Positions 27,401 through 36,655 of a stretch of 64,000 bases of DNA are shown here, one piece after another (position 1 is the stretch's first letter; each line of letters opens with the position of its first letter). Both the position numbers and the translations under genes were made by a program. Source of the stretch: Pseudomonas maioricensis (lineage in GTDB: Bacteria > Pseudomonadota > Gammaproteobacteria > Pseudomonadales > Pseudomonadaceae); the NCBI RefSeq assembly GCF_022790535.1, contig NZ_LOHG01000014.1, positions 1-64,000 on the forward strand. The letters are read 5' to 3'. Below the pieces are notes generated by a model. The model saw nothing but the letters and a program-made list of their open reading frames with translations, searched no databases and was not told where the DNA came from.

Positions 27401-30400
27401 TGGCAGCCTGACCGCCTCGGGCCTGGATACTGTGGTCAGCGAAATCGTGCTCTCGGCTGACGGCAAGTCGCTGTACACCATCAACGGTGTGCGCGCGAAC
27501 GACGGCTCCACAAACAAAAGCGAAATCGCCTTTTTCTCCCGCGACCCAGCCACCGGCGACCTGACGTTTATCGGTTCCTATCTGGGAGGTACCGCCGACA
27601 AGGGGTTGAATCAGCCTACCGGGCTGGTCGTGTCTGCCGACGGCACGTCGGTGTACGTCAGTAACAACGGCAACGCGATGATCACGATCCTCAAGCGTGA
27701 CATCAGCACCGGCATCCTGACCTATGTGGCGGCCGTCAATCAGGCCAGTATCAGCGCCGACCCGGACAGTGGTGTGCAACCGACTGACAACCGCTTCCTG
27801 CAAAACCTGCAGGACATCGTCATTTCACCGGACGATCAGTTCCTGTATGTCGGCTCTAATGCCATCGGCACCATCAGCATCTTCCAGCGCGACGTCGATG
27901 GCGGGCTGACCTACGTCGGCACCGTCGATACCTACAACAGCAAGTACACCACTGCGTTGACCATGCGCGAGATGGCCTTGTCGGCGGACGGCTCAGCGCT
28001 GTACGTCACCACGTTCGGTGGCCAGTCAGTACTGGTATTCGCCCGGGATGCCACGACAGGCAAACTGACCTTTTCCGAAAGCGTCAACGTTGGCAAGAGC
28101 ATCAACCACCTGGCCGTCAGCGCGGACGGCCTGAATATCTACACAGGCTCCTCGCAGGTCAGCACGGGCGTCGCCATTCTGTCGGCCCGCGCCAATACCG
28201 TTTACAGCGATCAGCACCCCACCACCTTTGCCGACGGCGTGAGCTTCGCTGACGCCGACTTCGACACCTTGAGCGACTACAAGGGCACGGTGCTGACCAT
28301 CGTCCGCTCCGGCACGGCATCTGCCAGTGATCTGTTCGCATTCGCCGACGGTAACGACCTGCGCCTGGAAAACGGCAAGATTCTCTATCAAGACCAGGCC
28401 ATCGCCAACTTCGTGATCGATGCAGGCAAGCTGACCGTGACATTCACCGACAGCGTGGACAAAACCCTGGCCAATCAGGTGCTCAAGCAAGTCACCTATC
28501 AGAACGGCGACAGCACCGCGCCAGCCAGAATCAACCTGAGCGTCAGCATCGGCGATGGCGGCAAATCCGACAGCACCGTGGTCGTCTTGCTGGTCAACCA
28601 TGCGCCCGTGGTCAGCAACGACAGCTATGTGCCCGTCACCGCAACGGTTAATCATTCGTACAGCGTCGTATTGCCTGAGGATCTGTTCAAAGATACCGAG
28701 GGCGATGTGCTGACGTGGCAAGTTGCTGGCCTGCCTTCCACCCTCAGCTTCGACCCGGCCACCCGAACCGTTTCCGGTACGCCTGACAGCAAAGGCAGCT
28801 ACACCATTACCCTCACCGTGAACGATACCCTCGGCAATAGTCGTGATCTGCAGGTGACCCTGACCGTCGCTGCCGACCCTGCCCTGGCACCGGTGCTGAG
28901 CGGCGATACCACCGATACGAAGTACGCGGGCCAGACCGATGGCTGGAACTCCGATGTATCTGCCGATGTGCTCACAGGTGCCCAGGACACTGTTCTGTCC
29001 AGCGACGGCAAGTACCTGTATGTGGTCAGCATCTCGGAAAGCGGCACGTCGTACCTGAGCCAGTTCAGCCGCGCTGCAGACGGCAGCCTGACACTGGTAC
29101 GAAGCCTGTTCGACGCCAGCCTGGCCGATGGCATCGCCGGGTTGGGCGGCGCAATCAAAGTGGTGCTGTCGGCCGATCAGCAGTCGCTGTATGTGATTGG
29201 CAGCACTGACAACGCGGTAGTGGTTTTCAGCCGCGACACCAGCAGCGGCGAACTGACCCTGGCCGGGACATTGAACGGCAGTGCCATTGCCGGTGGTGTC
29301 GACGCCATCCGCGATATCGTCAGCGTTGGCGGCCATGTGTACATCGCCGCCGGTGACAGCCTGTCGGTGTTCAGCCAGCAAGCCAATGGCTCGCTGACCC
29401 TGGACAACACCTACAGCGACGGTGCCGATGGCATGCAGGGTCTGGCGAGCATCAACCGCCTGCAGCTCTCGGTTGACGGCCAGTTCCTGTTCGTCGGCGG
29501 TACGGGTAGCACCGTCGTTGCCAGCGCACTGCGCATCGGCGCCGACGGTGCGTTGACCTACCTCAACAGCGTCGGCACCGGAGAAAACTACATTGGCGGG
29601 CTGACCGTCTCCGCCGATGGCAAAACCCTTTACGCCATCAACAACGGCACACCTGGCAGCCTCGAAGCCATCAGCATCGGCAGCGATGGCCGCCTGACGC
29701 TGATTGGCAGCAGCGCAGTGAATCTGGCCGGCAGCGATCTGGTGGTTTCCGCCGATGGTTCGGCAGTGTTTCTGGTCGGTGAAAACACCATCAAAGTATT
29801 CACTCGCGCTGCCGACGGCACCCTCACCCACTATGCGGACGTGAAGGATGACGGGGTCGAATTCGGCGTTTCGTTCAAAAATCTGACCAGCATCAGCCTG
29901 AGTAACGACGGTAAACAGCTATACATCAGCGGCACCGTCGACTTCACCTCAACACTCTTCATCATGAACGTCGACCTGCCACGCCTTGATTACACCGAAG
30001 GCGGTTCCGCTGGCGCGCTGTTGCCCGGTGCTCATCTGTCCAGCCCGACACTGGATGTGACGGGCAACTATCAGGACGCCAGCATCAGCATCGTCCGCAA
30101 TGGCGGCGCACTGGCCGACGATCTGTTCACGTTCCTGGATGGCAATGGCCTGACCCTGGATGGCAACCAGATCATGAAAGGCGGCGTGGCGATCGCCACG
30201 TTCGTGCAGGTCAATGGCGAACTGACGGTGACCTTCCTGGCGGGCAGCAGCCAGGCGGACGCGCAGAACGTATTGCGCCAGATTGCTTACGCCAACACCA
30301 GTAATGACCCGGAACTGGCCGGATCAGAGCCTGACTTCAGTGTCACCTTTGACGACGGCGCGGGTAACAGCACGGTGCTTGATGTAGGCGTCGATCTGCA

Positions 30401-33400
30401 TGGCGTGAACGACCCGTCCGTGCTGATCAGCACCCCGCTCAACCCCGATCTTGCCGAAAACGGCGAAGGAGTGAAGCTGTTCGACGGCACGCAAATCGAC
30501 ACCATCGAAGCCGATCAGGCCATCTGGAAAGTCATCATCACGGTCAGTGCCAGTGGCCCTGACGAGGTGCTGAGGGTCGATGGCAGCAACATCGTGCTGC
30601 AGACGAGCGACGGTACACCCAAGACTGCCAGCGGCATTCAGTACAGCGTTCTCGTCGAGAATGGTGTCGCGACGCTGACGCTTTTTCTGGTTCGTGACCC
30701 GGCCAGCACCGCCGCGCTTATCGACGGCATTACCTACAACAACACCGGCAGCGGTTTGAGCGGCACCCGCAGCATCGGACTTAGCATTACCGAAAACTTT
30801 GCAAACGGCAGTTCCCCGACCACAGTGCTGGCAGACAAAGTCACTGTTACCCTCAAACCCGCCACCACAACCAACACAGCCCCCGGGCTGGGCGGCCCGG
30901 TGCCAGCGCAACCCTACACCGAAGGCGACAGTGCAATTGTGGTTGCCCCGGGCGCGACGGTTGCCGATGCGCAAATGGACGCGCTGAACGGCGGCGCCGG
31001 TAACTACAGCGGTGCCACACTGACCCTGACGTTGGGCAACGGAGCAACCAGCCTCGACACGCTGGGCTTCAATGCCGCTAACGGCCTGAGCCTGAGCGGC
31101 ACCATTTTGCTCAAGGATGGCGTAGCGATCGGCCAGGTGACCAACCGGGATGGCGTGCTGACCATTCGTTTCAATGGCGACGCAGGCAGCATTCCGACCA
31201 GCGCTGATGTTCAGAACACCCTGCGCCAGATCACCTACGTCAGTGCTGATCATGCCCCCGCCAACAGCATCGCGATCAGTGCGACCCTGTCTGACCGTTT
31301 CCTGACGTCCAGCGCAATGGCGCTGAGCATCGACATCACGGCGGTCAATGACACGCCGGTGATCGTCAAGGATCCGGTCATCGCGCTGGGTGATATTCAG
31401 GTCACAAGAAGTATCAGTACGCTCAGCGGGCTGTCGAGTGTGACCGCAATCAGCCTCTCTCTGGATGGTACGACGCTGTATGCCGCTGATAACAGAGGCG
31501 TCATCGCCCTGTTCAGCCGCAACGCGACGACGGGCGAACTGACCTACCTCAGCACCCTGCCGGGAGGCAGCGAACTCACCTCGATCAACCGTCTACTGAT
31601 CAGTGCCGATGGCCAAGCGCTGTATGCCACTGGCGGTGACGGCAACGGCCTGGCGGTTTATAGCCGCGACAACTCTGGCGTGCTGCGCCTTGTGCAAACT
31701 CTCAGCTCCAACAGCGACTTCGAATTCTATGAGATCAAGGATATCGTCCAATCGCCTGACGGCCGCTCGTTGTACATCCTTGGCAGCACGAGCCTGTTGG
31801 TGTACAGCCGCGATGCAACCACGGGGCAACTGACTCAGACCCAGGCTTTGGCGAACTCGCAAAGTGATCCGTACCTGTGGCAACCCTCTGCCATTGATGT
31901 GGCAGGCGATCTGGTATTCGTCAGCACTGACCACAGCAACAGTCTGATCGCCTACCGTCAGGGCAGCGACGGGCAAATCACCTTGTTGGGATTTATCCGA
32001 AATACCCCACAAGAGTCTGTAATCGACAACCCGGTCGATCTGGGCAGCCTGCAACACGTCGCCGTGTCAAACGACGGCCGATACGTTTACATCGCTGGCG
32101 GCGACAGCGTGCGCCTGCTGAATTTCGACACCAGTAGTGGCAGCTTTACCTTCATCGGCGTTGTCGCCAGTGGCCTGAGTGATATTAGCGATCTGGCGCT
32201 TTCCGACGACGGCGCTGCACTGTTCGTCTCGGCGGCAAACGGCACCTTGAGTCGTTATGCAGTGGTCGGCCAGACACTGATCCTCGCCGACACCCTGCAA
32301 AGCAGCGACAGCAGCACGCTGGGCGGCGCGAAACAGATCGTGCTGGACGGTAACGGCAAAGCGATTGTCGTGGGTCAGGGCCTGACCTCGTTAACCGTCA
32401 TCGCCACACCTGCGCCGATCTACGTGATTGGTGCAGACCCGGTACCACTCGCGCCGGGGCTGAGCCTCAGCGACGCAGAGCTGGATGCCGCCAACGGTGG
32501 AGCGGGCAACTACCAAGGCGCAAGCGTGAGTATTTCCCGCGCTCCGTCGGCCGACAGCCGCGACCACTTCGGTTTTGCCGACGGTGATGGCCTGAGTCTG
32601 TTGAACGGCCAGATACTCAAGGGCGGCACGACCATTGCGACCCTGGCCGACCTCAACGGCACCCTGACCCTGACGTTTACAACAGCGGTCAGCAGCGCTG
32701 ACGCCAATGCCATCCTAAGCAAGCTGACCTACGCCACAGACGCTACCGGCGTCAGTAACAGTTCAGTGAATCTCAATATGAGTTTCAGTGATGCCGCACT
32801 GACCAGCCAGACCCGCGTGGTGCAGATCACCTTGCGCGACCCGGGGGCCAACCAGTCGCCCATCGCGGGCACTGCGCCGTACAACCTGACACCAGGCAGC
32901 GTCGGCCAGAACTACAGCGTCACCCTCCCCGCCAACCTGTTCAACGACCCCGACGGTGACACCCTGACATGGCAAGCCGACGTCTTGCCTGACGGTATGA
33001 GTTTCGACCCCACTACTCGCATTCTGTCCGGCATCCCGACCAGCAGCGGAGTGTTGACGCTGGTGGTCAGCGACACTTCCGGACTGACCGCCACGCGCAC
33101 GATCAACTTCACAGTACAGGTCGCAAGCGAACCCGGTGCAGGCAATCCGACGCCGGTGATCGACAGCGTAAGCCCGGTGATTCCCGTCGATCCGGTCGCC
33201 TGGCATGCAGCGCCGCCGGCTTCCCGCGACCCTGTTTTTGACTTTTCAGGACGACCGGAAAGCGCGTCATCGCCGAGCCTTATCGGTGAGGTCGCGGGCA
33301 ACAGGCCCTTACGTTTCACCGACAACATCGGACTCGACAGCTTCGGCCAACCTCTGGATTTCACCCAGCCTGATTCCGGCTTTACGGTGTTCGACACACC

Positions 33401-33968
33401 GTTGCGGACAGCCAATGGGCAGAGCGCCCTGTGGGTTAGCCAGACATCCCCCGATGGCACGACGTTATCAACCAACCGCGAGCGGATCGGTGCCTTGCTG
33501 GACATGAGCGGGACATCGTCACGGATCGACTTCCAGCTACCGGACGGGATTTTCAGCAGCCGCGATAGCCAGTTGACCGTCAGTCTGCGCCTGAGTAACG
33601 GGCTACCGCTACCGGACTGGGTCAGCTTCGACAGTCGTACCGGCAAGATCGTGGTTGACCGCGATCGTATGAAGCAGGCAGAACGGTTGCGGCTGGTGCT
33701 GATTGCCCAGGACGCGAGCGGTAAAGAGGCGCGCATTCCCGTAGAGCTTCAAACCGATGGCAACCGGACGCTCAGCGTAACGCCTGAACAGACGCCCGCG
33801 CTTCAAACCGCAGAGCCTCGCTCACAGGCGTCGGCACAGAGAGGCGTCAGCGAGCAACTGCAGGCCGCCAGCCAGGGCGGACTGCTGGCCCGGGCTCAGG
33901 CACTGCTCGCCGCACTGCTGCCAAAAGACGCCACGCCCGAGGAAAAATCCGACCGCGACGCGGCCTGA
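24462..33968 (+). CDS. Giant LEPR-motif beta-propeller/cadherin-like surface protein
   Basis: 3168 residues from ATG 24462 (AAAGGA upstream). Residues 21-28 are LEPRMMFD, followed by AAAVATA, an N-terminal motif of very large exported repeat proteins. No ordinary signal peptide is seen. By eye the order is: an A-type block (about 55-215); propeller 1 (about 217-525); B block; A block; propeller 2 (about 845-1240); B block; cadherin-like domain (about 1380-1470); propeller 3 (about 1480-1835); B, A and B blocks; propeller 4 (about 2310-2650); B block; second cadherin-like domain (about 2797-2885, with GMSFDPTTRILSGIPT); and a tail with VSFDSRTGKIVVDRDRMK. Propeller blades repeat S-x-DGK-x-LYV. 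I saw no RTX nonapeptides and no cysteine. Likely a secreted or surface adhesin handled by the TolC/HlyD/M50 genes downstream. Function is inferred. Confidence 0.85.
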   Translation: MTLPASNTRKRLKHSSLALALEPRMMFDAAAVATATEVAVQVAATDVAPGVEAASVKATVTITDSTDSFPGVDLFSGVKVSQDTSQQELSTLVITVNSSGANQALMIDGQTIDLVTGIGTTGSNNYAYTVDVSGDLTTVSIALNSSENTPDAVGRLIDSIAYQVKDSSVESGATTVTLKSLSDDGNTATLNITSTINLDNQINRAPVIGDAGIPDLAQSVTLADLGTSKEVVYSSDGKYLYAANASGTIVKFAVDANGVLTSELVFKDSTNLSSITDLALSSDGKSMYAISGSNIITLDVSDNGTLSYLNSTSGGGELQSVALSSDGKQVYVSTRVGGITVFTRDTATGELSGTGLPTLQEGALGGGRTRTIVSSGDYVFVASGTSLVTLQRDADGTLIKLSAGTLSTGIPTSITPSLTASADGSLIYIGDGSTIRIYALQGDGSGKTLVSLGGTSLAGVSALSVSGDGTKLYATSSSAGTLSVYSIGANGALSLTRTLNDVSGAGAVSLAPDGQSLVVAGSSLSRFSTTLSYINGSEIRITDGLSLSDSNLDRLANNAGSYQGASITIERTGGAASDDQFGFATASGLTLENGKVLRNGVEIATFTQSGGRLTITFTAAASSADANTVLQQITYSNTGSNADGTRVSLNISASDGTLSSVAATVALLLTDNSAPTLSATVPVQPVYETKGTSATLFKDASVNTGEVGQSIIEMKLSIDGLGSVANEFIIIDGTRIDLSTASTGTSANGYSYVYSLANGVGSLTISSASGISTFAAQALVNGIAYVNDSNQAVTGNRNVTLVTLRDNGGTANDGKDIGAPGLVANIVLAVNNAPVLQVDVDPDPTLFYSDGTLTGNTDYVTSVTLSTDGKTLYVTGSSGASLTGIAYVRVYARDAASGELTLLQTFTQGTGDDPNTTAIEVNGLNGANTLTVSPDGTSVYVAGYSSTGSATAYSLVLFTRDAANGALTYSGIVATQGEVNGSLTASGLDTVVSEIVLSADGKSLYTINGVRANDGSTNKSEIAFFSRDPATGDLTFIGSYLGGTADKGLNQPTGLVVSADGTSVYVSNNGNAMITILKRDISTGILTYVAAVNQASISADPDSGVQPTDNRFLQNLQDIVISPDDQFLYVGSNAIGTISIFQRDVDGGLTYVGTVDTYNSKYTTALTMREMALSADGSALYVTTFGGQSVLVFARDATTGKLTFSESVNVGKSINHLAVSADGLNIYTGSSQVSTGVAILSARANTVYSDQHPTTFADGVSFADADFDTLSDYKGTVLTIVRSGTASASDLFAFADGNDLRLENGKILYQDQAIANFVIDAGKLTVTFTDSVDKTLANQVLKQVTYQNGDSTAPARINLSVSIGDGGKSDSTVVVLLVNHAPVVSNDSYVPVTATVNHSYSVVLPEDLFKDTEGDVLTWQVAGLPSTLSFDPATRTVSGTPDSKGSYTITLTVNDTLGNSRDLQVTLTVAADPALAPVLSGDTTDTKYAGQTDGWNSDVSADVLTGAQDTVLSSDGKYLYVVSISESGTSYLSQFSRAADGSLTLVRSLFDASLADGIAGLGGAIKVVLSADQQSLYVIGSTDNAVVVFSRDTSSGELTLAGTLNGSAIAGGVDAIRDIVSVGGHVYIAAGDSLSVFSQQANGSLTLDNTYSDGADGMQGLASINRLQLSVDGQFLFVGGTGSTVVASALRIGADGALTYLNSVGTGENYIGGLTVSADGKTLYAINNGTPGSLEAISIGSDGRLTLIGSSAVNLAGSDLVVSADGSAVFLVGENTIKVFTRAADGTLTHYADVKDDGVEFGVSFKNLTSISLSNDGKQLYISGTVDFTSTLFIMNVDLPRLDYTEGGSAGALLPGAHLSSPTLDVTGNYQDASISIVRNGGALADDLFTFLDGNGLTLDGNQIMKGGVAIATFVQVNGELTVTFLAGSSQADAQNVLRQIAYANTSNDPELAGSEPDFSVTFDDGAGNSTVLDVGVDLHGVNDPSVLISTPLNPDLAENGEGVKLFDGTQIDTIEADQAIWKVIITVSASGPDEVLRVDGSNIVLQTSDGTPKTASGIQYSVLVENGVATLTLFLVRDPASTAALIDGITYNNTGSGLSGTRSIGLSITENFANGSSPTTVLADKVTVTLKPATTTNTAPGLGGPVPAQPYTEGDSAIVVAPGATVADAQMDALNGGAGNYSGATLTLTLGNGATSLDTLGFNAANGLSLSGTILLKDGVAIGQVTNRDGVLTIRFNGDAGSIPTSADVQNTLRQITYVSADHAPANSIAISATLSDRFLTSSAMALSIDITAVNDTPVIVKDPVIALGDIQVTRSISTLSGLSSVTAISLSLDGTTLYAADNRGVIALFSRNATTGELTYLSTLPGGSELTSINRLLISADGQALYATGGDGNGLAVYSRDNSGVLRLVQTLSSNSDFEFYEIKDIVQSPDGRSLYILGSTSLLVYSRDATTGQLTQTQALANSQSDPYLWQPSAIDVAGDLVFVSTDHSNSLIAYRQGSDGQITLLGFIRNTPQESVIDNPVDLGSLQHVAVSNDGRYVYIAGGDSVRLLNFDTSSGSFTFIGVVASGLSDISDLALSDDGAALFVSAANGTLSRYAVVGQTLILADTLQSSDSSTLGGAKQIVLDGNGKAIVVGQGLTSLTVIATPAPIYVIGADPVPLAPGLSLSDAELDAANGGAGNYQGASVSISRAPSADSRDHFGFADGDGLSLLNGQILKGGTTIATLADLNGTLTLTFTTAVSSADANAILSKLTYATDATGVSNSSVNLNMSFSDAALTSQTRVVQITLRDPGANQSPIAGTAPYNLTPGSVGQNYSVTLPANLFNDPDGDTLTWQADVLPDGMSFDPTTRILSGIPTSSGVLTLVVSDTSGLTATRTINFTVQVASEPGAGNPTPVIDSVSPVIPVDPVAWHAAPPASRDPVFDFSGRPESASSPSLIGEVAGNRPLRFTDNIGLDSFGQPLDFTQPDSGFTVFDTPLRTANGQSALWVSQTSPDGTTLSTNRERIGALLDMSGTSSRIDFQLPDGIFSSRDSQLTVSLRLSNGLPLPDWVSFDSRTGKIVVDRDRMKQAERLRLVLIAQDASGKEARIPVELQTDGNRTLSVTPEQTPALQTAEPRSQASAQRGVSEQLQAASQGGLLARAQALLAALLPKDATPEEKSDRDAA

Positions 33969-33981
33969 TCGCAACAACGAC

Positions 33982-34044
33982 GCGGGTTCATTAAGCATTC
34001 TTAATGAACCCGCAATTGCCTGCTATCAAGAATAATTCTTATCT
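33982..34044 (+). promoter_or_regulatory. tolC promoter with extended palindromic operator
   Basis: The core CATTAAG-N4-CTTAATG (33989-34006) is extended to 14-bp perfect arms (33982-33995, 34000-34013). TTGCCT follows at 34016-34021 (9 nt from the core), then a 17-nt spacer and TTATCT (34039-34044). The spacer carries AAGAATAATTCTTATC. As RNA, the long dyad could also form a strong hairpin 14 nt after the giant gene's stop. Confidence 0.75.
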
Positions 34045-34120
34045 TGTCGCCGCCCCAAACTGGCCCGCACCCCGGCCTCACCCGATCGCGGTACGGACAG
34101 CACTTTTCAGAGGAACACTC

Positions 34121-35803
34121 GTGATCAACACCAAACTTCCAAGCCTCACTGGTCGCCTGTCGCTGCGTCTGGCCATCGGCCTGGCCACGCTCAGCCTGTC
34201 TGCCTGCGCCGTGAAACCCGAAGCGATCACCCTCGACCAGCAAATCGCTGAGGCGAGCTCCGACCGGGTCAAGATGTTCGACGCCCAAGAGCCCGTCACC
34301 CGGCCAATCAGCCTGGATGAAGCCATGGCCCGGGCCGTGAAATATAACCTGCAGCAACGTCTGACGCTGATGGAGCGAGCGCTGGAAGACAACCTGCTGG
34401 ACGCACAGAACCTCGACATGCTGCCCAAACTGGCGGCGCGGGCGGGTTGGCGTGGACGTGACAACGTGTCGGCGTCGTCCAGCGAATCTATTCGCACCGG
34501 CAGCCAGTCCCTGGAGCCGTCCACCAGTCAGGACCGCTCCAACCGTAACGCCGACCTACAAATGTCGTGGAACACCCTTGATTTCGGCCTCGGTTACTTC
34601 AGCGCCAAAGCTCAGGCCAACAAAACCCTGGGGGCCGAGGAACGCCGCAGGCGAGTGGTGGCCGACATCATTCAGCAGGTACGTGCCGCCTACTGGGAAG
34701 CCGCCACGGCCGAGCGCCTGAAACCTGAGGTGCAACGCACACTGGTGGAAGCCCGCAGTGCGCTGGAGCGCGCGCAACAGACCGAGAAACAACGTCTGCT
34801 CGCGCCGCTGGATGCCCTGCGCTTCCAGAAAGGGCTGCTGGAAATGGTCCGCCAGCTGGAATCGGTAGACAGCGAACTGGCCACTGCCAAGTCTCGCCTG
34901 GCGGCGTTGATGAACCTGCCACCGGCCACCCAATACAGCCTGGTCATTCCCAGCGAGCAACAATTGACCCGCCCGCCGCTGGCTTACAGCCTCGAAGACC
35001 TGGAAATCATGGCCATGGTCAAGCGTCCGGAAGTCCGCGAAGAGGGCTATCTGGCGCGCAATGCGGTGCTGGAAACCCGCAGCGCCATGTTGCGCCTGCT
35101 GCCAGGCGCTTCGCTGTTCATAGGTGGTAATTACGACAGCACCAGTTACATGGCCAATAACAACTGGGCCGATGCCGGTGTGCAAGTCAGCTGGAACCTG
35201 CTCAGCGTGCTCTCCTACCCTGCGATCAGCCGGGCTGGCGAAGCGCGCGAAGCCGTCGCCGATGTTCGCCGCCAGGCACTGCGTATGGCCGTTCTGACTC
35301 AGGTCAACGTGGCCTGGCAACAATACCAACGCGCATCACGCCTGTTCGAGCGCTCCAACGAACTGCAGCGTATTCAGCGCGGCATTCTCACCCAGACCGA
35401 AAGCGCCGTCCAAAGCGATGCGCAAACGCTGGTCGAGCGTGTACGCACCAGCACCGAAACGGTCCTGGCAACGCGTACTCGCGATCGCAGTTATGCCGAG
35501 TTGCAGAACGCTTATGGCGCGGTTTACCAGTCTGCCGGGCTTGATCCGCTGCCCGAACAACTGGCCGACAAAAGCGTCGCCACCCTGAGCCAGGCCATCG
35601 CCCACAACGCGATTGCTCTGGCCAAAGGTGAAACGCCGGTGCCACGCCTGCATGCCGCTCCGTCGCTGATGGCCAGTACCGTAGCCCAGCCGCTGCCAGC
35701 GCCGAAAGCCCCGCCTGCTCCAGCGCGAATCAATACCTGGAGCAGCCTCGGCTCTCTGCAAGATGCCGAGCTGGTTCCGGTGAACACTCCGACCCTGCGC
35801 TGA
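34121..35803 (+). CDS. TolC-family outer-membrane lipoprotein
   Basis: 560 residues from GTG 34121, chosen because AGAGGA precedes it and a lipoprotein signal follows (LATLSLSAC, Cys29). The open frame starts at 34004 inside the operator, before the predicted transcript start. Two outer-membrane-efflux repeats with long helices are evident (for example VVADIIQQVRAAYWEAA and DVRRQALRMAVLTQVNVAWQQY). It should form the outer-membrane duct for the adaptor/M50 system encoded downstream, with the giant protein as the nearest candidate substrate. A Pro-rich C-terminal tail (APKAPPAPA) is extra. Confidence 0.88.
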   Translation: MINTKLPSLTGRLSLRLAIGLATLSLSACAVKPEAITLDQQIAEASSDRVKMFDAQEPVTRPISLDEAMARAVKYNLQQRLTLMERALEDNLLDAQNLDMLPKLAARAGWRGRDNVSASSSESIRTGSQSLEPSTSQDRSNRNADLQMSWNTLDFGLGYFSAKAQANKTLGAEERRRRVVADIIQQVRAAYWEAATAERLKPEVQRTLVEARSALERAQQTEKQRLLAPLDALRFQKGLLEMVRQLESVDSELATAKSRLAALMNLPPATQYSLVIPSEQQLTRPPLAYSLEDLEIMAMVKRPEVREEGYLARNAVLETRSAMLRLLPGASLFIGGNYDSTSYMANNNWADAGVQVSWNLLSVLSYPAISRAGEAREAVADVRRQALRMAVLTQVNVAWQQYQRASRLFERSNELQRIQRGILTQTESAVQSDAQTLVERVRTSTETVLATRTRDRSYAELQNAYGAVYQSAGLDPLPEQLADKSVATLSQAIAHNAIALAKGETPVPRLHAAPSLMASTVAQPLPAPKAPPAPARINTWSSLGSLQDAELVPVNTPTLR

Positions 35804-35860
35804 TCCATTAACGCCACTCCGCACGGGGTGGCGCTTACCTGCCGAGACTCCCAAGCCATC

Positions 35861-36655
35861 ATGCGTACTTCGTTCCCTCTGCCCTGTTCTCTGTTGCTGG
35901 CAATGGCTTGCGCCAGCGTCAATGCCAGCGAGCCCCCGCCGCTGCAGCCGCCTTCGGCCAACTCGACACCCGGGTCTTCAAGCACCGATATCCGTGTGCA
36001 GCTGAGCGCCAGCCAGCGTACGGTGCTGTCCAGTGAGCTCGCGGGCAAAATCATCAGCCTGGATATCAAAGAAGGCGAAAGCTTTAAGAAAGGTGAGCGT
36101 CTGGTGGCGTTCGACTGCGCCATTCACCAGGCCAGACTCAACCATTCTGCGGCTGCCGAGTCCGCCGCCAGCAAGAAGCTGAGCATTGCCAAACGCCTGG
36201 ACCAGTTGCAGTCCATCAGTGTCTCGGATGTCGCCCAGGCTGAGGCGGCGTTGACCATGGCACGCGCAGAAAGTGGCGTAGGTCGGGTCATGCTGCAGCG
36301 TTGCAACATCAACGCGCCGTTCTCCGGTCGGGTTGCCGAGCGCAAGGTCCAGCCGGGTGAATACGTCGCTGAAGGCAAGGAACTGCTGGCGATCTACGAC
36401 AACAGTGCTTTCGATGTGGAGCTGATCGCCCCTTCGCGCTGGCTGACATGGCTCAAACCCGGCAGTCGTTTTGAAGTGAGCCTGGATGAGACGGGCAAAA
36501 GCTATCCTGCCGAAGTCGTGCGTATGGGGTCTGTCATTGATCCTCTCAGTCAATCAGTCAAGGTATTCGGTCGAATCGCCACTGGCGACGGGAGTTTGTT
36601 ACCCGGCATGAGCGGTACCGCACAACTGACTCCGCCCACCGTCAGCGCCAAATGA
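35861..36655 (+). CDS. Periplasmic adaptor (HlyD/RND membrane-fusion type)
   Basis: 264 residues from ATG 35861, giving a clean signal peptide ending near VNASEPPP. The frame also has a GTG at 35828. Barrel-sandwich halves are seen as GKIISLDIKEGESFKKGERL and SGRVAERKVQPGEYVAEGK, bracketing a short helical hairpin, and a beta-barrel domain follows. It lacks a membrane anchor. Overlaps the next adaptor gene by 4 nt (ATGA) and follows tolC by 57 nt. Confidence 0.88.
   Translation: MRTSFPLPCSLLLAMACASVNASEPPPLQPPSANSTPGSSSTDIRVQLSASQRTVLSSELAGKIISLDIKEGESFKKGERLVAFDCAIHQARLNHSAAAESAASKKLSIAKRLDQLQSISVSDVAQAEAALTMARAESGVGRVMLQRCNINAPFSGRVAERKVQPGEYVAEGKELLAIYDNSAFDVELIAPSRWLTWLKPGSRFEVSLDETGKSYPAEVVRMGSVIDPLSQSVKVFGRIATGDGSLLPGMSGTAQLTPPTVSAK

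Noticed and set aside
28026..29831. 601-codon open frame on the minus strand inside the giant gene
   Set aside because: It is antisense to the repeat region, has no ribosome site, and arises because the Asp/Gly/Ser/Thr-rich, GC-rich repeats leave few stops on the other strand. Several similar antisense frames occur in the same gene.
24462..33968. RTX toxin or RTX adhesin
   Set aside because: No GGxGxDxxx nonapeptide series and no typical type I C-terminal region were found.
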